NCBI GenBank assembly: GCA_947446155.1
Contig: CANFFZ010000019.1
Span: 1 to 23,170 of the forward strand
DNA from: Chloroflexota bacterium
Lineage (GTDB): Bacteria; Chloroflexota; Dehalococcoidia; UBA2979
Length of the DNA: 23,170 bases
Reading direction: 5' to 3'
Shown here in pieces: positions 1-7,633 of this stretch. A model generated the notes under the pieces. It saw only the letters and a program-made list of their open reading frames with translations, was not told the origin of the DNA and searched no databases. How positions within the stretch are numbered: position 1 is the stretch's first letter; each line of letters opens with the position of its first letter. The translations under genes and the position numbers were made by a program.

Positions 1-1
1 C

Positions 2-886
2 GACGTCGTGGTGGGGGACTTCTCGATTGGTGGGTGCGCGGAGTCGGGCCTCGACGCTGCGCTCTTCCAGACACTGGAGCCGCGCGGCGCGATCGTCTCA
101 GTGTCGCCCTTCGGTTTGAGCGGGTTTCGATCGTCGTGGGCGGCGAGCGACCTCGTGGTCCAGGCGGCGAGTGGGCTCATGTTCCTCACGGGCGAGTACG
201 ACCAGCCGCCGATGCAGTTGCCCCCGTATGCGGCTTCGATGGCGGGGGGGATCGCGGCGGCGTCGGCGGCGCTGGCGGCGAACCGCTCCGCGCGCAAGGA
301 CGGCGTCACCCGTCGCGTCGACGTGGCGATGGTCGAGGCGATGGCGGGGCACACCTACTCGCAAACCTCGGGTTACGTGAGCCGCGGCGAGGTGTTCCGT
401 CGCGAGCAGCGCGTCAAGCAGGGGTTGCGGATGGTGCCGGCGTCCGACCGGTTCGTGTACTGCGCTCCGGGTGCCGTCGCGACGATGGATATGAAGGGCG
501 TCGCGGTACTCCTGGATGAGCCGAGGCTCGCGGAGGATCGCTTCCAGACGGCCGAGGGCCGCATGCAGCACTACCAGGAGTTCCTCGACCTGTTCGTGCC
601 GCCGTTCCAGCGCCAGACGGCGCAGGAGTGGTTCGAGCAGGCGGAGAAGCTGCACCTGACGTTTGCCCTCGTGCAGACCGTGGACGATCTCTTCTCGTGC
701 CCGCAACTCGAGTCGCGCGACTTCATGCGCACGATCCCTGGCCCGCGCGGCTTCGACGTCCGCGTGCCGGGCCGCCCGTTCCGCCTCGAAGGCGGGCCAG
801 CCGAGGCTGACCGGCCGTGGTCTGAGGACCCCGGCGAGCACACGATCGAAGTCCTGCACGAATGGCTCGGCGCACCGAGCGAGTAG
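2..886 (+). CDS. Class III CoA-transferase (CaiB/BaiF family), 5' truncated by window edge
   Basis: The frame is open from the first bases, so the true start lies upstream; the visible part is about 294 residues of a family of about 380-430. Class III CoA-transferases move CoA between carboxylic acids in the cytoplasm. Seen: the family core 'VSVSPFG..G', a D-L-V-V-Q-A-ASG segment, an Ala-rich helix and 'RRVDVAMVEAM', which corresponds to the usual GRGQ.VDVS...(D/E)A stretch. At the position where Frc/CaiB carry the catalytic Asp (Asp169 in Frc), this protein reads PPYAASMAGG, with no Asp. It may therefore be non-catalytic, a partner subunit, or use another residue. It is followed 9 bp later by the dehydratase gene, as the first visible gene of a + strand acyl-CoA operon. 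The family is clear; the substrate is unknown. Confidence 0.88.
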   Translation, partial: DVVVGDFSIGGCAESGLDAALFQTLEPRGAIVSVSPFGLSGFRSSWAASDLVVQAASGLMFLTGEYDQPPMQLPPYAASMAGGIAAASAALAANRSARKDGVTRRVDVAMVEAMAGHTYSQTSGYVSRGEVFRREQRVKQGLRMVPASDRFVYCAPGAVATMDMKGVAVLLDEPRLAEDRFQTAEGRMQHYQEFLDLFVPPFQRQTAQEWFEQAEKLHLTFALVQTVDDLFSCPQLESRDFMRTIPGPRGFDVRVPGRPFRLEGGPAEADRPWSEDPGEHTIEVLHEWLGAPSE

Positions 887-895
887 GGGGTTCGT

Positions 896-1735
896 ATGAC
901 CACCGAACGAAAGAGCGGGGAGCGGAAGATCACCGCGTTCCTCGGCAACCCGGACCGGCCGGACATCGGCAACGCGATCCATTCGACGGATGGCGCGAAG
1001 GAGTACGGCTACCAGGCCGCACTCGTCGGTGGGGCAACGGTCTGGGGCTGGGCGTCCCCGGCCATCCTCGACGCGCTGGGGACGGGCTGGCTGGACCACG
1101 GCTGGGTGGAGATCGCGTTCCGCCGGCCGACGTACCCCGGCGACGAACTAACGATCTCCGTGACACCCGAGGCCGACCATTGGCTGCTACGGATCACGGC
1201 GGCGGACGGCCACGACCGCATTAGCGGCGAACTCGGCCTCGGCGACGCGCCGTGGCTCGACACGCTGACGCAGACGCCGCTGCGCCCCGCCGAAGCGGAG
1301 ATGCGCGTCCACCCGACACTCCTCCCGGAGATCGCGCCGATCGGGCGGCAGTTGGCGCCCCTCGGTGGGCCCGAGGGTATCCGCGGCTCCGAGGAGTTCG
1401 TGAAGGACCATCAGGAGGCCGACCACGCGCTGTTCCGTGGCCCGGACGCGCGTCTCCACCCGGCATGGGTGGCGGCGCGCCCGATCCGCGTGCTGCACCA
1501 CACGTACGACTACGGCCCGGCGATCCACGCGAAGAGCCATATCCAGTGGCTCGCGCCCGCTGCGGGCACGCCCGACCTTGTCACGACCGCGACGTTCCAC
1601 GAGACGTACGAGCGGAAGGGCCATCACTACGGCATCTTCGACTGCTCGACGTACGATGGCGCCGGTCGCGAACTGATCCGTCAGCGCCACACGACCGTCT
1701 TCGCGGTCGCGAAGCGCGGCACGACCGAGGGCTAA
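896..1735 (+). CDS. MaoC/FAS1-like hotdog dehydratase (hydroxyacyl-CoA/ACP dehydratase-like)
   Basis: This 279-residue protein resembles hotdog-fold hydratases/dehydratases that interconvert enoyl- and 3-hydroxyacyl-thioesters. Seen: an N-terminal segment with GNAIH, resembling the N-P-(I/L)-H part of the hydratase-2 motif, then 'YGYQAALVGGATVWGW' and 'VEIAFRRPTYPGDELTISV', a typical hotdog helix-to-strand layout. A second hotdog-like half starts around residue 195 and contains 'SHIQWLAPA', so the protein is probably a double hotdog. The acidic residue usual before NPxH is not in its canonical spacing, so activity should not be assumed. The start is the ATG after GGGGG (spacing 5). It lies between two CoA-transferase genes (9 bp after the first, 21 bp before the second), which supports a role in the same acyl-CoA pathway. 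Confidence 0.8.
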   Translation: MTTERKSGERKITAFLGNPDRPDIGNAIHSTDGAKEYGYQAALVGGATVWGWASPAILDALGTGWLDHGWVEIAFRRPTYPGDELTISVTPEADHWLLRITAADGHDRISGELGLGDAPWLDTLTQTPLRPAEAEMRVHPTLLPEIAPIGRQLAPLGGPEGIRGSEEFVKDHQEADHALFRGPDARLHPAWVAARPIRVLHHTYDYGPAIHAKSHIQWLAPAAGTPDLVTTATFHETYERKGHHYGIFDCSTYDGAGRELIRQRHTTVFAVAKRGTTEG

Positions 1736-1756
1736 CGGCCAGGCAGGGGCAGGACG

Positions 1757-2890
1757 ATGGCCGGGGCACTCGACGGCACACGCGTACTCGATATCTCCAC
1801 CACGACGGCGGGGGCGTGGTGTACGCGCATGCTCGCGGCGCTCGGCGCGGACGTCGTGCTGGTGGAGGCGCCCTCGGGGCACCCGCTGCGCACGATCGCA
1901 CCGTTCAGCGCGGACGGTGCCAGCATCCCGGCCGCCTACTGGCTCGCGGACAAGCGGTCGGTCACGCTCGACCTCGACAGTGCCGAGGGGCAGGCGACCG
2001 CACGCAAGTTGGCGGGGCGCGTCGACATCCTCGTGTCGTCGTATCGGCCTTCGGAACTCGCAGAACGAAATCTGCGCTACGCGGACATCGGTGTGCCTGC
2101 GCTCGTCATGGGGCACGTCACCCCGCACGGGATGGACGGGCCGCTGGCCGAGGTGCCGGGCAACGACCTCACGGACGCAGCTCGCAGCGGGTGGGCCTCG
2201 ATCAACGGGAACGCCGACCGCGAGCCGCTGAAGCCGGCGGCGTGGGGTGGCTCGATGTGTACGGGGGTCGCGGCTGCGGGCGCGATTGTGGCCGCGCTGT
2301 TCCATCGTGATCGTCACCCTGGTGAAGGCCAGGAGGTCGACGTCGCGGAAGTCGAGGTACTCGCGGGGATGTTCGCGCCGGCGCTCGCCCGCTCCACGTA
2401 TGCCAACGATGCGCATAAGCGTCGTGACGCTTCGAACACACTCGGCGGGCCGGTACAGGTGAAGGACGGGCACTTCGCGCTCACGCTGTCGCGTGCGCAC
2501 TTCTGGCGCGACGCGATGAACCTTCTCGGGCTCCCCGACCTCGCCGAGGATCCACGGTGGAGTGCCTCGTTCTACCGCCAGCAGCACAAGGACGAGTACG
2601 TCGACCGTGTGACCGAGGCGATGGCGCAATGGAACAAGGCGGATCTGTTCGAGGAACTCGCCGTGCGTCGCGTGGTCGCCGGGCCGGTGCTGACGATGGC
2701 TGAACTCGCCTCGAACGAACATCTGCGCGAGCGCGGCTTCTGGATGCAGCCAGCGGACGACGCGTCTGCTCCGGAGATGCCTGGCGCGCCGTTCAAACTC
2801 GGCGATACGCCGCTCACCCTGCGGCACGCTGCACCCTCGCCCGGCGCGCACACCGACGAGGTGCTGCGCGAGATCGCGGTGCCCTCGTGA
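1757..2890 (+). CDS. Class III CoA-transferase (CaiB/BaiF family), catalytic Asp replaced
   Basis: This full-length 377-residue family member begins 'MAGALDGTRVLDISTTTAGAW', the usual N-terminus, and has 'AALGADVVLVE', 'DKRSVTLDLDS' and 'HPGEGQEVDVAEVEV'. Aligned without gaps to the next gene, the catalytic Asp (YPDPIAG there) is replaced by Ser (GGSMCTG here). The ATG is preceded by AGGAC. The stop overlaps the GTG start of the next CoA-transferase (GTGA), so the two are probably translationally coupled and may form a heteromer. Class III enzymes with two different subunits are known, for example benzylsuccinate CoA-transferase BbsEF. Inference: this gene may encode the non-catalytic partner of the next one. 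The substrate is unknown. Confidence 0.88.
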   Translation: MAGALDGTRVLDISTTTAGAWCTRMLAALGADVVLVEAPSGHPLRTIAPFSADGASIPAAYWLADKRSVTLDLDSAEGQATARKLAGRVDILVSSYRPSELAERNLRYADIGVPALVMGHVTPHGMDGPLAEVPGNDLTDAARSGWASINGNADREPLKPAAWGGSMCTGVAAAGAIVAALFHRDRHPGEGQEVDVAEVEVLAGMFAPALARSTYANDAHKRRDASNTLGGPVQVKDGHFALTLSRAHFWRDAMNLLGLPDLAEDPRWSASFYRQQHKDEYVDRVTEAMAQWNKADLFEELAVRRVVAGPVLTMAELASNEHLRERGFWMQPADDASAPEMPGAPFKLGDTPLTLRHAAPSPGAHTDEVLREIAVPS

Positions 2891-4176
2891 CGCCGCCACC
2901 GACGGCGGGGCCGCTGCACGGGACGCGCGGCATCGTGCTGACCCAGGCATGGGCGGGGAACTGGTGTACGGCGCTGCTCGGCATGATGGGCGCGGACGTG
3001 ATCCAGGTGGAGTTCCGAGGGCGCCTCGACTCCTGGCGCGGCGACTACAGCGCGCCGATCATGGCGGGCATCCGCGACATCCCGACGGCAGAACACACGT
3101 GGAACTGCAACCCGCTGTACAACTCCGTCAGCCTGAACAAGCGCTGCATCATCCTCGACCTCGGCACACCGCAGGGGGTCGAGGTGTTCCGACGGCTCGT
3201 CGTCTACGCGGACTTCGTGGCAGAGAACTTCTCGCCGCGCGTCCTCGGCAACCTCGGGATCGACTACGACGCGCTGGCGAAGATCAAGCCGGACATCATC
3301 GTGGCGAGTCTCTCTGCGTACGGGCACGACGGGCCGTGGGCGAACGTCCCCGGCATCGGCGGCACGATCGAGCCGACGGCGGGGCAGTCCGCGCTGCTGG
3401 GATATGCCGATGGCCCACCGCTGAACTCGGGCCAGATGTACCCCGATCCGATCGCCGGACTGTATGGCGTCCTCGGCATCGCGGCGGCGCTGCACCATCG
3501 CGAGCGCACCGGCCGAGGACAGTACGTGGACCTCTCGATGCAGGAGGCGAACCTCTCGGTGGTCGGTGACGCTGCCCTCGAGTTCACGACGAACGGCACG
3601 CAACGCCCGCGCCTCGCGAACCGCCACACGACGTTCGCGCCACACGGAGTGTTCGCCACGCTCGGCGTCGAGCGGTGGCTGGCCCTCGCGTGTGAGTCCG
3701 AAGTGCAATGGGCGGGGCTGTGCGAGGTCGCCCGTCACCCCGAATGGCGCAATGACCCGCGCTTCGCGACGAACACGGCGCGCAAGGCGAACGAGGACGC
3801 CCTCGAGACCGCGATTGCAGCGTGGACGGCCGAGGCCGACCGCGATGACCTCGCGGCACGCCTCGTTGCGGCGGGGGTGCTGGCAGCGCCGGTGCTGGAC
3901 GCCCTCGAGGTCGCGCAAGACGCACACCTGCGGGCGCGGAATGTCGTGCAGGAGGTAGACCATCCGGAGGTAGGACGCCGCCTGCAGTCGACGTTACCGA
4001 TGCACTTCAGCCGCACGCCGGCGAACATCGTGCGGCACGCGCCGCTGCAGGGGCAGCACACCTACGAAGTGCTGGAAGAACTGCTGGGCATGGGCGCAGC
4101 CGAAGTGGACGAACTGGTGCGCCTCGGCGTGTCGGGCATGGGCCCGCCGGACGGCGTCGATCTGGGGGCTGTCTGA
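2887..4176 (+). CDS. Class III CoA-transferase (CaiB/BaiF family), catalytic Asp present
   Basis: This 429-residue protein has the usual N-terminus (LHGTRGIVLTQAWAGNW), 'MGADVIQVE', 'ASLSAYGHDGPWAN' and 'RTGRGQYVDLSMQEA'. Asp is present at the expected catalytic position in the segment QMYPDPIAGLYG, which makes this the only one of the three neighbouring family members with that residue. The GTG start overlaps the previous stop by 4 bp (GTGA), and its own TGA shares one base with the ATG of the downstream crotonase. The coupling implies co-expression at similar levels. It probably activates a carboxylic acid as its CoA thioester for the adjacent hotdog and crotonase enzymes. The acid cannot be named from sequence. 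Confidence 0.9.
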   Translation: MTPPPTAGPLHGTRGIVLTQAWAGNWCTALLGMMGADVIQVEFRGRLDSWRGDYSAPIMAGIRDIPTAEHTWNCNPLYNSVSLNKRCIILDLGTPQGVEVFRRLVVYADFVAENFSPRVLGNLGIDYDALAKIKPDIIVASLSAYGHDGPWANVPGIGGTIEPTAGQSALLGYADGPPLNSGQMYPDPIAGLYGVLGIAAALHHRERTGRGQYVDLSMQEANLSVVGDAALEFTTNGTQRPRLANRHTTFAPHGVFATLGVERWLALACESEVQWAGLCEVARHPEWRNDPRFATNTARKANEDALETAIAAWTAEADRDDLAARLVAAGVLAAPVLDALEVAQDAHLRARNVVQEVDHPEVGRRLQSTLPMHFSRTPANIVRHAPLQGQHTYEVLEELLGMGAAEVDELVRLGVSGMGPPDGVDLGAV

Positions 4177-5015
4177 TGGACTACGAATACATCCGCACCG
4201 AGCAGGCCGGCCGGGTGCGCCGCCTGATCCTCAACCGTCCACAGGCGCGCAACGCCCAGAGCCGTCGCCTCACCGAGGAACTCGATGACGCGTTCCAGGC
4301 GGCGGAAGACGACCGGGACACCGGCGTCGTCGTGCTGATGGGTGAGGGTGACCACTTCTCCGCGGGCCACGACCTCGGCACCCCGCAGGAGGTCGCGGAT
4401 CGCGAGGCGCGTCCGCAGCAGGGCGGCCTGCGCGGTCGATACGGCCGTTCGTACGACCTGAACATCGAGGCGAACCTGCGCTGGCGAAACCTGCGTAAGC
4501 CAACGATCGCGGCGGTGCAGGGGTACTGCATCTTCGCCGGGTGGGCGATCGCCTCGGCCTGCGACATCATCTTCGCGGCGGACGATGCGATGTTCCTGCC
4601 GGCGAACTTCCAATACTTCTCCGTGCCGTGGGACCTCGGCTCACGGAAAGCGAAGGAAGTCCTGTTCGAGTCGCGCTTCCTCTCCGCGCAGGAGGTCCTC
4701 GACCTCGGCTTCGTGAACCGCGTGATCCCACGCGCGAACCTCGATGCCGAGGTGATGGCGTACGCCGGGCGCGTGGCCGAGAACGACCCCTTCCAGTTGT
4801 GGATGACGAAGAAGGCGATCAACCAGGCGGAGGACGCGCAGGGCTTCACGGCCCACATCCACGACGCCTTCAACCTGCACATGATGTCGTCCATCGGTGA
4901 AGGCGACCCGGACTACGCCCTGCGCAAGCCCGAGGGCCAGCGCCGCCGTCCGATGGTGCAGCGCGCGATGGAGAACTACGAGCACTACCGCCAGTCCGGT
5001 CAGGCGCAGCAGTAG
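4176..5015 (+). CDS. Enoyl-CoA hydratase/isomerase-family (crotonase) protein lacking both canonical Glu
   Basis: This 279-residue crotonase fold has 'LILNRPQARNAQS' near residues 17-29, the first oxyanion-hole segment FSAGHDLG (61-68) and the second at GYCIFAGWAIASACD (116-130). Compared with rat mitochondrial hydratase, the position of Glu144 is Ala124. The region of Glu164 (FGQPE) reads FLPANFQYFSVPWDLG, so neither catalytic Glu is present. The oxyanion-hole framework is retained, so a different reaction on an acyl-CoA (isomerisation, hydrolysis or C-C cleavage, as in other crotonase branches) is more likely than classic hydration. Translation is coupled to the upstream CoA-transferase by a 1-bp overlap. 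It is the last clearly coupled gene of the operon; the PPOX gene follows 67 bp later. Confidence 0.88.
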   Translation: MDYEYIRTEQAGRVRRLILNRPQARNAQSRRLTEELDDAFQAAEDDRDTGVVVLMGEGDHFSAGHDLGTPQEVADREARPQQGGLRGRYGRSYDLNIEANLRWRNLRKPTIAAVQGYCIFAGWAIASACDIIFAADDAMFLPANFQYFSVPWDLGSRKAKEVLFESRFLSAQEVLDLGFVNRVIPRANLDAEVMAYAGRVAENDPFQLWMTKKAINQAEDAQGFTAHIHDAFNLHMMSSIGEGDPDYALRKPEGQRRRPMVQRAMENYEHYRQSGQAQQ

Positions 5016-5082
5016 CCACGCCCCTCGGTATCCCGTCGTATCCTCGGTCCATGCTCCATCGGGCGCGATCAAGGGTGCGAGC

Positions 5083-5571
5083 ATGGCTGATGACCCGCAG
5101 GCGATGAAGCAGGCAGAGCAACTACGCGAGCGCGCGTTGCATCGACTCGCCGCGTCGATGAACTACTGGATCTGCACCACGCGGCCGGATGGCCGTCCGC
5201 ATACGGCGCCGGTGTGGGGCGTCTGGCTAGATGGCGCGCTCTACTTCGGGACGCGCGGCCAGAAGGCGAGGAACCTCGAAGCCCTCCCGTACGCGATCGC
5301 GCACATCGATTCGAGCGATGACGTGGCGATGGTCGCGGGGACGGTGACGCCCGTCGACGATCGCGAGGGCATCCGGCGCATCCTCGAAGCCGAGCACGAG
5401 AAGTACGGCGTCGAGGTGACCGACGAGCTTGGCCCGTTCCGCTACTACCGCCTGGAGCCTGAAGAGGGCTGGGCGTGGCTCGACAGCACCACGGTGAAGG
5501 TCGATGCGCGCTGGCGGGCAGGCGAGGCGGCACGGCCGCTGCGTGAGCCTGCGCCGGCCCCGGGGACGCAG
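5083..5571 (+). CDS. Pyridoxamine 5'-phosphate oxidase (PPOX)-family flavin/F420-type protein, 3' end unresolved
   Basis: From ATG 5083 the frame encodes a small split-barrel domain of about 145 residues: 'RLAASMNYWICTTRPDGRPHTAPVWGVW', 'LYFGTRGQKARNL' and 'GPFRYYRLEPEEGWAWL', ending at 'STTVKVDARW'. Family members bind FMN or F420 and act as small reductases/oxidases. Relatives normally stop within a few residues of this point. Here the frame has no stop and stays open to 6504, running antisense through the SCP2 and FmdB genes. A stop in another frame (TGA at 5544-5546) and a strong hairpin at 5572-5595 suggest that the real gene ends before about 5570, with a frameshift or lost stop. The end given here is the hairpin boundary, not an observed stop codon. 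The start has only a weak AGGG site. Confidence 0.72.
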
Positions 5572-5595
5572 ACCAGCCGCCTACGGGCGGCTGGT
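5572..5595. terminator. Strong hairpin between convergent genes, probable bidirectional terminator
   Basis: A perfect 10-bp stem (ACCAGCCGCC / GGCGGCTGGT) closes a TACG tetraloop between the + strand acyl-CoA operon and the - strand ferritin-like operon (SCP2 stop at 5635). No clear T-run follows on either strand, so it is not a textbook intrinsic terminator, but the position is right for a bidirectional one. Confidence 0.55.
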
Positions 5596-5634
5596 TGGGC
5601 GGACTCGATGGGCTCGATAGCCCTCGGACGTCGG

Positions 5635-6081
5635 CTACGCGACCGGGGCGACGAACTTCGTGGTGAGTTTCGAGGCGTTGTCGAAGAAGACCTGCAGGCT
5701 GGGGTTGTAGCGGAAGAACATGTCCGCCTTGAAGCCGTCCTGCAGTTCGTTGCGGTGGATCGGCTCATCGAAGCGGAGGTCGAGGGTGTTCAGCGTCCAG
5801 TCGAGGGACGCGTGGCCGTGCTGCTTGATGTCGTCCAGCATGCCGCGCCAGACGTCCGGCTCCATGTCGATGACGAAGTCGGCGTCACGTCGGTGGTTCT
5901 CGTCGACCTCACGGATCTCGTGGATGTTGAGCACATCGAAGTTGGCGCTGATGTGCTTGTCGCCGACCTTGAAGACGATGACGGCGTTGAGCCGGCCGAA
6001 CTTCTTGTAGGTCTGGTCTTCCTTCGTGATGTCGGCGAGTGCCTGGAACCACTCGACGGATGGGAACGGGAGGTCGGCCAT
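5635..6081 (-). CDS. SCP2 sterol-binding-domain-like protein
   Basis: A 148-residue protein. I chose ATG 6081 (MADLPFPSVEWF) over an upstream ATG because AAAGAGGA lies 6 bases before it. The pattern fits SCP2-like lipid-binding domains: an N-terminal helix, a strand with 'RLNAVIVFKVGDKHISA', 'ADFVIDMEPDVWRGMLDDI' and a C-terminal hydrophobic segment. Such domains bind hydrophobic acyl or sterol-like ligands in a tunnel. It is the last gene of the - strand set formed by the two ferritin-like genes and the zinc ribbon. Inference: it may hold or deliver the hydrophobic substrate of the predicted oxygenase. The family call is by pattern and is moderately sure. Confidence 0.7.
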   Translation of the reverse strand: MADLPFPSVEWFQALADITKEDQTYKKFGRLNAVIVFKVGDKHISANFDVLNIHEIREVDENHRRDADFVIDMEPDVWRGMLDDIKQHGHASLDWTLNTLDLRFDEPIHRNELQDGFKADMFFRYNPSLQVFFDNASKLTTKFVAPVA

Positions 6082-6120
6082 GTCAGTCCTCTTTCGGTGC
6101 TGCCACGCGGGCACTGCAGA

Positions 6121-6420
6121 CTAGAAATCGATCGGTGTTCCGGGGTCCTGCGCCGCGCTGAACGGCGTGAGTTTGTTCAGGTGGCGCATCGGCTCGGCCT
6201 CGGGCGTGCGCGCCATCTGATCTTCGACCATCCGCTTGTACATCGGGTCGATCGAGCGCAGCGCGTCGAGGTCGCTGTGCGTCACGGCGAACGCCGAGGG
6301 CTGTCGCTTGATCGAGGCGGCCTGGCAGATCTGGCACGCGGCCGGCTCGGCCCGCCCAGAGCGCACGAGCGCTTCGAAGACGGCCCCGCAGGCCTCGCAG
6401 CGGTAGGAGTAGAGCGGCAC
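6121..6420 (-). CDS. FmdB-family zinc-ribbon protein
   Basis: This 99-residue protein begins MPLYSYRCEACGAVFEAL and has a second CxxC (CQIC) about 20 residues later, the FmdB-type zinc ribbon. The start is GTG at 6420, with GAGGA 4 bases upstream. FmdB proteins are often called putative regulators, but the function is unproven for most. The two CxxC knuckles could in principle hold Fe in a rubredoxin-like way. Given the di-iron protein genes directly upstream (18 bp gap), a role as a small electron carrier or assembly factor is an attractive but untested inference. The segment after residue 40 has no recognised motif. Confidence 0.8.
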   Translation of the reverse strand: MPLYSYRCEACGAVFEALVRSGRAEPAACQICQAASIKRQPSAFAVTHSDLDALRSIDPMYKRMVEDQMARTPEAEPMRHLNKLTPFSAAQDPGTPIDF

Positions 6421-6438
6421 GCGGTCCTCGTGTCTCGC

Positions 6439-7542
6439 CTAGGCCTGCGGCCGCGGCGGGGGTGCCATGCCGGAGAGCATCCCCTGGAACGCGCCCGACA
6501 GTGACTTGCTGCGGTCGAGGTTCGCCTGCTTACAGCGCGACAGGTACATCTTCACGAAGTCCTGGAGCATCCGGCGGACGACTTTCATGCCCTCGTCCAT
6601 CCCGGCGACGCTGCCGCCGAAGATGATCGCGAGCGCCTCGGTCAGTACGGGGTCGCGGAGGTCGCGTGCCTGCGCGAACTCGACGCCGCCGAGCCAGACC
6701 TGGAAGCCGATCACGAGTTCGGGCTTCTTCGAGATCGCGAAGCGGATGTGGTCGACGGCGTAGGCCGCCATGCGCATGCGGTCCGGGATCAGGCGGGCCG
6801 CCAGCACACGGTCGGCCTCGCTCGGCCCGTAGACGGCGAGGTAGCGCAGGATGGTGGTGTCCAGGGCGTTGCGGACGAACCACATGCCGAGGACGGTCTG
6901 AGACCAGCCCGCATAGGTCTCCATGATCGTGCGGTTCATACCGCCGGGGCTCTCCAGCATCATGCCGCCGCCATTGAGCATGGCGCGCTTGCGGTAGCCC
7001 TCGAACATGCGCGCGGCGTCGTATGTCGCCGTGGAGAGGTACAGCTTCACTTCGTGGTAGCCGGGGCTGAGGTTCTGGAGCCAGCCGGAGACGACCTCGG
7101 TCTCCACAGAGGCGTGCTGCGAGAGTTCGGTCGCCACCTGGCAGATCGCGAGTTCGACATCACCGGGCAGGTCGTAGGCGGTGTCCCAGGGCACATCGGT
7201 CGCTGTCGACCAGCGACGGGAGATGCCCTCTTCGTAGAGCCGGCCTGCGCACTCGGCCCACTGCTCGTGCTTGTCCTGGAGGTAGTAGCCACCGATGGAG
7301 CCCGCACCGGGCGCGGGGTAGGCGCCGCGCGGTAGCCGGTTGCGGAAGGGGATGTGGTCCGGCACCTCGGCGTACACGCCGACGTTGAGGGCGTCGATGG
7401 TCATCCCGCCGCCGAACGGCTCGACGCGCGCCTTGATGCCCCAGCCGAGTGTCTTGTCCATCCACGAGAGGTCAGGCGCCTCAGGGACGGGGTTGCCGTC
7501 GAGGTCGCGCTGGCCGGTCGGGGGCGTCTGCTGCTGGACCAT
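6439..7542 (-). CDS. Ferritin-like paralogue lacking all di-iron ligands (probable structural subunit)
   Basis: The protein has 367 residues. The start at ATG 7542 is set by GGAGG 4 bases upstream; the longer open frame upstream is antisense to the neighbouring gene. It is clearly paralogous to the next gene: both share LYEE..x(R)RW, DVPW(D/E) and RKRA..NGGG.M, with similar length. At the positions of the neighbour's six ligands it reads Gln142 (for Glu145), Ala176 and Met179 (for Glu179/His182), Thr216 (for Glu229), and Arg255 and Met258 (for Glu259/His262), so it cannot form the same di-iron site. Catalytic/degenerate pairs are known in multicomponent monooxygenases (alpha and beta subunits) and in phenylacetyl-CoA epoxidase (PaaA/PaaC). 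Inference: a beta-type scaffold subunit. Confidence 0.82.
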   Translation of the reverse strand: MVQQQTPPTGQRDLDGNPVPEAPDLSWMDKTLGWGIKARVEPFGGGMTIDALNVGVYAEVPDHIPFRNRLPRGAYPAPGAGSIGGYYLQDKHEQWAECAGRLYEEGISRRWSTATDVPWDTAYDLPGDVELAICQVATELSQHASVETEVVSGWLQNLSPGYHEVKLYLSTATYDAARMFEGYRKRAMLNGGGMMLESPGGMNRTIMETYAGWSQTVLGMWFVRNALDTTILRYLAVYGPSEADRVLAARLIPDRMRMAAYAVDHIRFAISKKPELVIGFQVWLGGVEFAQARDLRDPVLTEALAIIFGGSVAGMDEGMKVVRRMLQDFVKMYLSRCKQANLDRSKSLSGAFQGMLSGMAPPPRPQA

Positions 7543-7555
7543 GGAGCCTCCGATG

Positions 7556-7567
7556 ACGCCTAGGCGT
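7556..7567. promoter_or_regulatory. 12-bp perfect palindrome upstream of the degenerate ferritin-like gene
   Basis: ACGCCTAGGCGT is a perfect palindrome 14 bp before the start codon of the second ferritin-like gene, inside the 91-bp gap between the two paralogues. It could be an operator or an mRNA hairpin near the ribosome site. No partner regulator is visible. Confidence 0.3.
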
Positions 7568-7633
7568 TGGTGCAGGGAGCGACGGACGGGGAGGGGCGCC
7601 GGAGCACGCCCTCCGCCGGACTCGAGGACTGCC

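Noticed and set aside
98..1099. Long - strand open frames over the first operon, also 1187-2950 and 2572-3963
   Set aside because: They are antisense to genes with clear family matches; their compositions are Arg-rich and low in motifs, as expected of shadow frames in high-GC DNA.
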